A DNA stretch of 54,078 nucleotides from Marinomonas lutimaris (GTDB taxonomy: Bacteria; Pseudomonadota; Gammaproteobacteria; Pseudomonadales; Marinomonadaceae). Shown piece after piece: positions 51,776-54,078 of this stretch; position 1 is the first letter of the stretch; each line of letters opens with the position of its first letter. The DNA lies in assembly GCF_019426345.1 (NCBI RefSeq), contig NZ_JAHLLW010000023.1, positions 1 to 54,078 of the forward strand, in the 5' to 3' direction. Under the pieces are notes generated by a model. It made no database searches, was not told where the DNA came from, and worked only from the letters and a program-made list of their open reading frames with translations. Both the position numbers and the translations under genes were made by a program.

Positions 51776-52996
51776 TTAACGCTTTCTTAATCTACCTAAA
51801 AACGCTGCAAATCTTTCCATAGCGGGGGTTAGCTCTTCGATATGAGGAAGAAAAACGAAACGTACATGGTCCGGTGTCGGCCAGTTGAATCCAGTACCTT
51901 GAACTATGAGTACTTTTTCTTCTCGTAAGAATTGCAAAACAAGATCCATATCATTTTTGATTTTGTACATTTTTGGATCAAGTCTAGGGAATAAATACAG
52001 TGCACCTTCTGGTTTATGGCAGTGGACCCCTGGAATTGAGTCGAGAGCTTCCCATGCTACCTTGCGCTGTTCATAGAAACGACCACCAGGCACGATAAGT
52101 TCGTTTATGCTTTGGTAACCTCCTAATGCGGTTTGTACGGCGTGTTGGGCGGGCACATTGGCACATAGTCGCATTGAGCTAAGGATGTCTAGGCCTTCTA
52201 TGTAGTCGCTTATGCCGCTTCGATCGCCAGTAATCACCATCCATCCTGAGCGGAATCCAGCTGTTCGATACACTTTTGAAAGTCCGCCAAAGGTAATGCA
52301 GGGTGCGCGTCCTTCTGTAAGGGTCGCTGTCGGTATGTGCTTAGCTTCGTCGTATAGAATTTTGTCGTAAATTTCATCTGAGAAAATTAGCAGATTGTGT
52401 TCTTCTGCCAGTTCAATAATGGCTTCAAGAATGCCTTTCTCATAAACCGCACCCGTTGGGTTGTTTGGATTAATAATGACAATGGCTTTTGTTTTGTTTG
52501 AAATCTTAGAGCGGATGTCGTTGATGTCTGGCTGCCAACCTGAGCCTTCATCACATAAATAGTGTCTCACGTAACCGCCAGCTAGCGTCGCTGCCGCTGT
52601 CCAAAGAGGGTAGTCGGGCGCTGGTATTAATATTTCATCGCCGTCATTCAATAGGCCCTGCATGGCCATGACAATAAGTTCACTAACGCCGTTGCCCATC
52701 CAAACGTGATTTACGTCGGCCGATTTAATGCCCATGGCTTGGTATTTCTGCATAACAGCTTTACGGGCAGAAAAAAGCCCCTTGGATTCACAGTAGCCTT
52801 GAGAAGTTGGTAGGTTGCGAATAACGTCAACTAATATTTCGTCAGGTGCTTCAAAGCCAAATGGCGCGGGGTTGCCTATGTTGAGTTTGAGTATGCGTTG
52901 ACCTTCTTCTTCCATTCGCACAGCTTCTTTTAAGACTGGACCACGGATTTCATAACATATATTAGCGAGTTTGTTTGATTTGCGAATTTGCACCAC
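51776..52996 (-). CDS. alaA: Alanine aminotransferase AlaA-type
   Basis: A PLP aminotransferase (pyruvate plus glutamate to alanine in E. coli), 406 residues of class I/II fold. It has [55 protein letters not shown] and the PLP lysine in [17 protein letters not shown], with the substrate Arg in DHVRFVFLP. Its 3' end is 30 nt before the htpX promoter region; this neighbour pair also occurs in Pseudomonas. Confidence 0.92.
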   Translation of the reverse strand: MVQIRKSNKLANICYEIRGPVLKEAVRMEEEGQRILKLNIGNPAPFGFEAPDEILVDVIRNLPTSQGYCESKGLFSARKAVMQKYQAMGIKSADVNHVWMGNGVSELIVMAMQGLLNDGDEILIPAPDYPLWTAAATLAGGYVRHYLCDEGSGWQPDINDIRSKISNKTKAIVIINPNNPTGAVYEKGILEAIIELAEEHNLLIFSDEIYDKILYDEAKHIPTATLTEGRAPCITFGGLSKVYRTAGFRSGWMVITGDRSGISDYIEGLDILSSMRLCANVPAQHAVQTALGGYQSINELIVPGGRFYEQRKVAWEALDSIPGVHCHKPEGALYLFPRLDPKMYKIKNDMDLVLQFLREEKVLIVQGTGFNWPTPDHVRFVFLPHIEELTPAMERFAAFLGRLRKR

Positions 52997-53134
52997 TTTA
53001 TCCTTACTGAAGCTGGGCGGAGGAAATGTTAACTTTACTCCTTACTTGAGCGCATTCAAGATGGAGGCTTGAGATATAGGTAAAAAATTGGCTTGGATCT
53101 ATAAAGATAAGTGGTGCTGGTGATTAGTTATCAT

Positions 53135-53173
53135 AAAAAAGCCTGACTGAAAGTTAATCAGTCAGGCTTTTTT
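53135..53173. terminator. Bidirectional terminator between alaA and the lipoprotein gene
   Basis: AAAAAAGCCTGACTGA (53135-53150) and TCAGTCAGGCTTTTTT (53158-53173) form a perfect 16-bp stem with a 7-nt loop. On the minus strand it ends the lipoprotein gene. Confidence 0.92.
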
Positions 53174-53189
53174 ATTTTATTGAATGGTT

Positions 53190-53759
53190 TTATTTGAGTA
53201 GGGCGATAATGTTTGGATCAGTTAATAGGCGATTAACTGTTTGGCTTGCAAGTGCATTCATATCGTCTTGAACTGCTTGTTGATAAGGCATGGTGCCGTA
53301 CTCTCTAACTTTTTGAGATCCATAGTTAGCTTTATAAGTTTGTCCTTTTGTCGCTAATGTTGCTCTTAGTTCGAATTGTAGTGTGGCAACAGTCTTTAGT
53401 GTTTCTACTTTTGTTGTGTAGCTCATCTTGGTTATTTCGATTTTCAGATCTGCTGCAGGCATTAGACCTTGATCTGGAGTGAAGCCCATTTTGCGTAAGC
53501 CGCTTAGTACACTGTCTTTAACACTCTGCTTTACATCATTTGTTGTGAAAATATCAGCTCGTTCATTTATGCCGGTTTTAATTGAGCCAACAGCATTGGT
53601 TAATTTTGTACTGGTGGTTACATCAATAACTCTTTCGTTAGAAAGGGCTGCTGTCTTAACGTCTTCTTGTGGAGTGATGCTTATATAGTGCGTTGTAGAG
53701 CAGCCAGCTAATAAAAGCGTCGAAAGGGACAAGGTTAGAAATAGTTGTTTGTTTAGCAT
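53190..53759 (-). CDS. YajG-like lipoprotein
   Basis: 189 residues. The signal peptide ends in the lipobox LLAGC with the lipidated C20; residue 21 is Ser, so outer-membrane sorting is expected. The mature part resembles the YajG family (about 60-185) and has no catalytic motif. Function is unknown in the family. It is monocistronic between two tRNA-rich and alaA regions. Confidence 0.8.
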   Translation of the reverse strand: MLNKQLFLTLSLSTLLLAGCSTTHYISITPQEDVKTAALSNERVIDVTTSTKLTNAVGSIKTGINERADIFTTNDVKQSVKDSVLSGLRKMGFTPDQGLMPAADLKIEITKMSYTTKVETLKTVATLQFELRATLATKGQTYKANYGSQKVREYGTMPYQQAVQDDMNALASQTVNRLLTDPNIIALLK

Positions 53760-53890
53760 AATAGCTCCGATCAGATTGATTTCTAAAGCGACTTTTTATC
53801 TAAGTAGCTTAAATTAATGAAAAAAACTGTTGATTTTAAGATTGGTAACAGTAATATACGCACCCGCTCACACAGCAAGATTAAAACGTT

Positions 53891-53966
53891 GTCCCATTCG
53901 TCTAGAGGCCTAGGACACCGCCCTTTCACGGCGGTAACAGGGGTTCGAACCCCCTATGGGACGCCA
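53891..53966 (+). tRNA. tRNA-Glu (TTC)
   Basis: A 76-nt cloverleaf. Acceptor arms are GTCCCAT and ATGGGAC with encoded GCCA. The anticodon stem CCGCC/GGCGG encloses CTTTCAC with anticodon TTC. The T arm is GGGGGTTCGAACCCCC-like. Confidence 0.97.
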
Positions 53967-54026
53967 TCCTTTCACACGGTTGGCTGTATAGTCTACATAA
54001 ACTTAGTGCTGAATGAGAAGTTTTTT

Positions 54027-54078
54027 GCGGGAATAGCTCAGTGGTAGAGCACAACCTTGCCAAGGTTGGGGTCGCGAG
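54027..54078 (+). tRNA. tRNA-Gly (GCC), truncated by the window end
   Basis: Starts GCGGGAATAGCTCAG with D loop and the anticodon arm CAACCTTGCCAAGGTTG (anticodon GCC). The T arm and acceptor 3' strand lie beyond the window. It follows tRNA-Glu by 60 nt, probably in one transcript. Confidence 0.95.

Noticed and set aside
53817..54047. 76-residue open frame at the window end
   Set aside because: It runs through the tRNA-Glu gene and into tRNA-Gly.

Overview
The window is chromosomal DNA of a marine gammaproteobacterium of the Oceanospirillales, most like Marinomonas. This assignment is inference from gene content (ehuBCDA compatible-solute uptake, rne/rluC head-to-head, pilBCD-coaE-yacG, pta-ackA, gcv, epmC-pdxB and alaA-htpX pairs), the modest GC content and Gly/Glu tRNA genes typical of the group. 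No phage, IS element or CRISPR array was seen; most of the window is ordinary core genome.

Layout. 1-310: a 125-bp tandem duplication carrying a terminator hairpin. 0.5-3.05 kb: an OmpR/TctD-type response regulator, its histidine kinase and a 44-residue orphan protein. 3.3-6.3 kb: a complete ectoine/hydroxyectoine-type ABC importer (ehuB, C, D, A). 6.4-9.0 kb: a ZIP-like metal transporter, a BenE-family permease and a GntR/FCD regulator. 9.0-10.9 kb (minus): a soluble histidine-kinase-like protein and a TPR response regulator. 10.9-15.5 kb (minus): yacG, coaE, pilD, pilC, a short pilB, a pilin and a hypothetical protein. 15.6-19.8 kb (minus): pta, ackA, nadC. 19.8-20.8 kb: a long non-coding gap with an orphan coding remnant and several hairpins. 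20.8-25.5 kb: aceE and a three-lipoyl aceF. 25.6-30.6 kb (minus): a SulP transporter and RNase E. 31.0-33.7 kb: rluC and a DASS carboxylate transporter. 33.8-39.5 kb: an HBM-type chemoreceptor (minus), a divergent AraC/LysE pair and a Tat-exported PhoX (minus). 39.8-41.9 kb: a DJ-1/PfpI protein, an exported hypothetical and a CLCA_X protein. 42.1-48.2 kb: the glycine cleavage region (glyA, gcvH, gcvP on minus; gcvT divergent). 48.3-50.8 kb: epmC, pdxB and a PilZ protein. 50.8-53.8 kb (minus): htpX, alaA and a YajG-like lipoprotein. The window ends with tRNA-Glu(TTC) and a truncated tRNA-Gly(GCC).

How the parts work together. Central carbon flow is well represented: pyruvate to acetyl-CoA (aceEF), acetyl-CoA to acetate and ATP (pta-ackA), one-carbon supply from serine and glycine (glyA-gcv), and PLP synthesis (pdxB), the cofactor of GlyA, GcvP and AlaA. 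Import covers compatible solutes, organic acids and anions.

The strongest non-coding signals are: (i) a perfect 15-bp inverted repeat that hides the whole htpX ribosome-binding site, preceded by a sigma32-like promoter; (ii) two copies of a perfect GTTTCCAATTGGAAAC palindrome between glyA and gcvT, placed on putative promoter elements; (iii) an intrinsic terminator inside the glyA-gcvH gap; (iv) the 125-bp tandem repeat. The clearest unusual protein is a 316-residue PilB lacking the N-terminal domain and the tetracysteine zinc site. I did not find a convincing wholly new multi-gene system.
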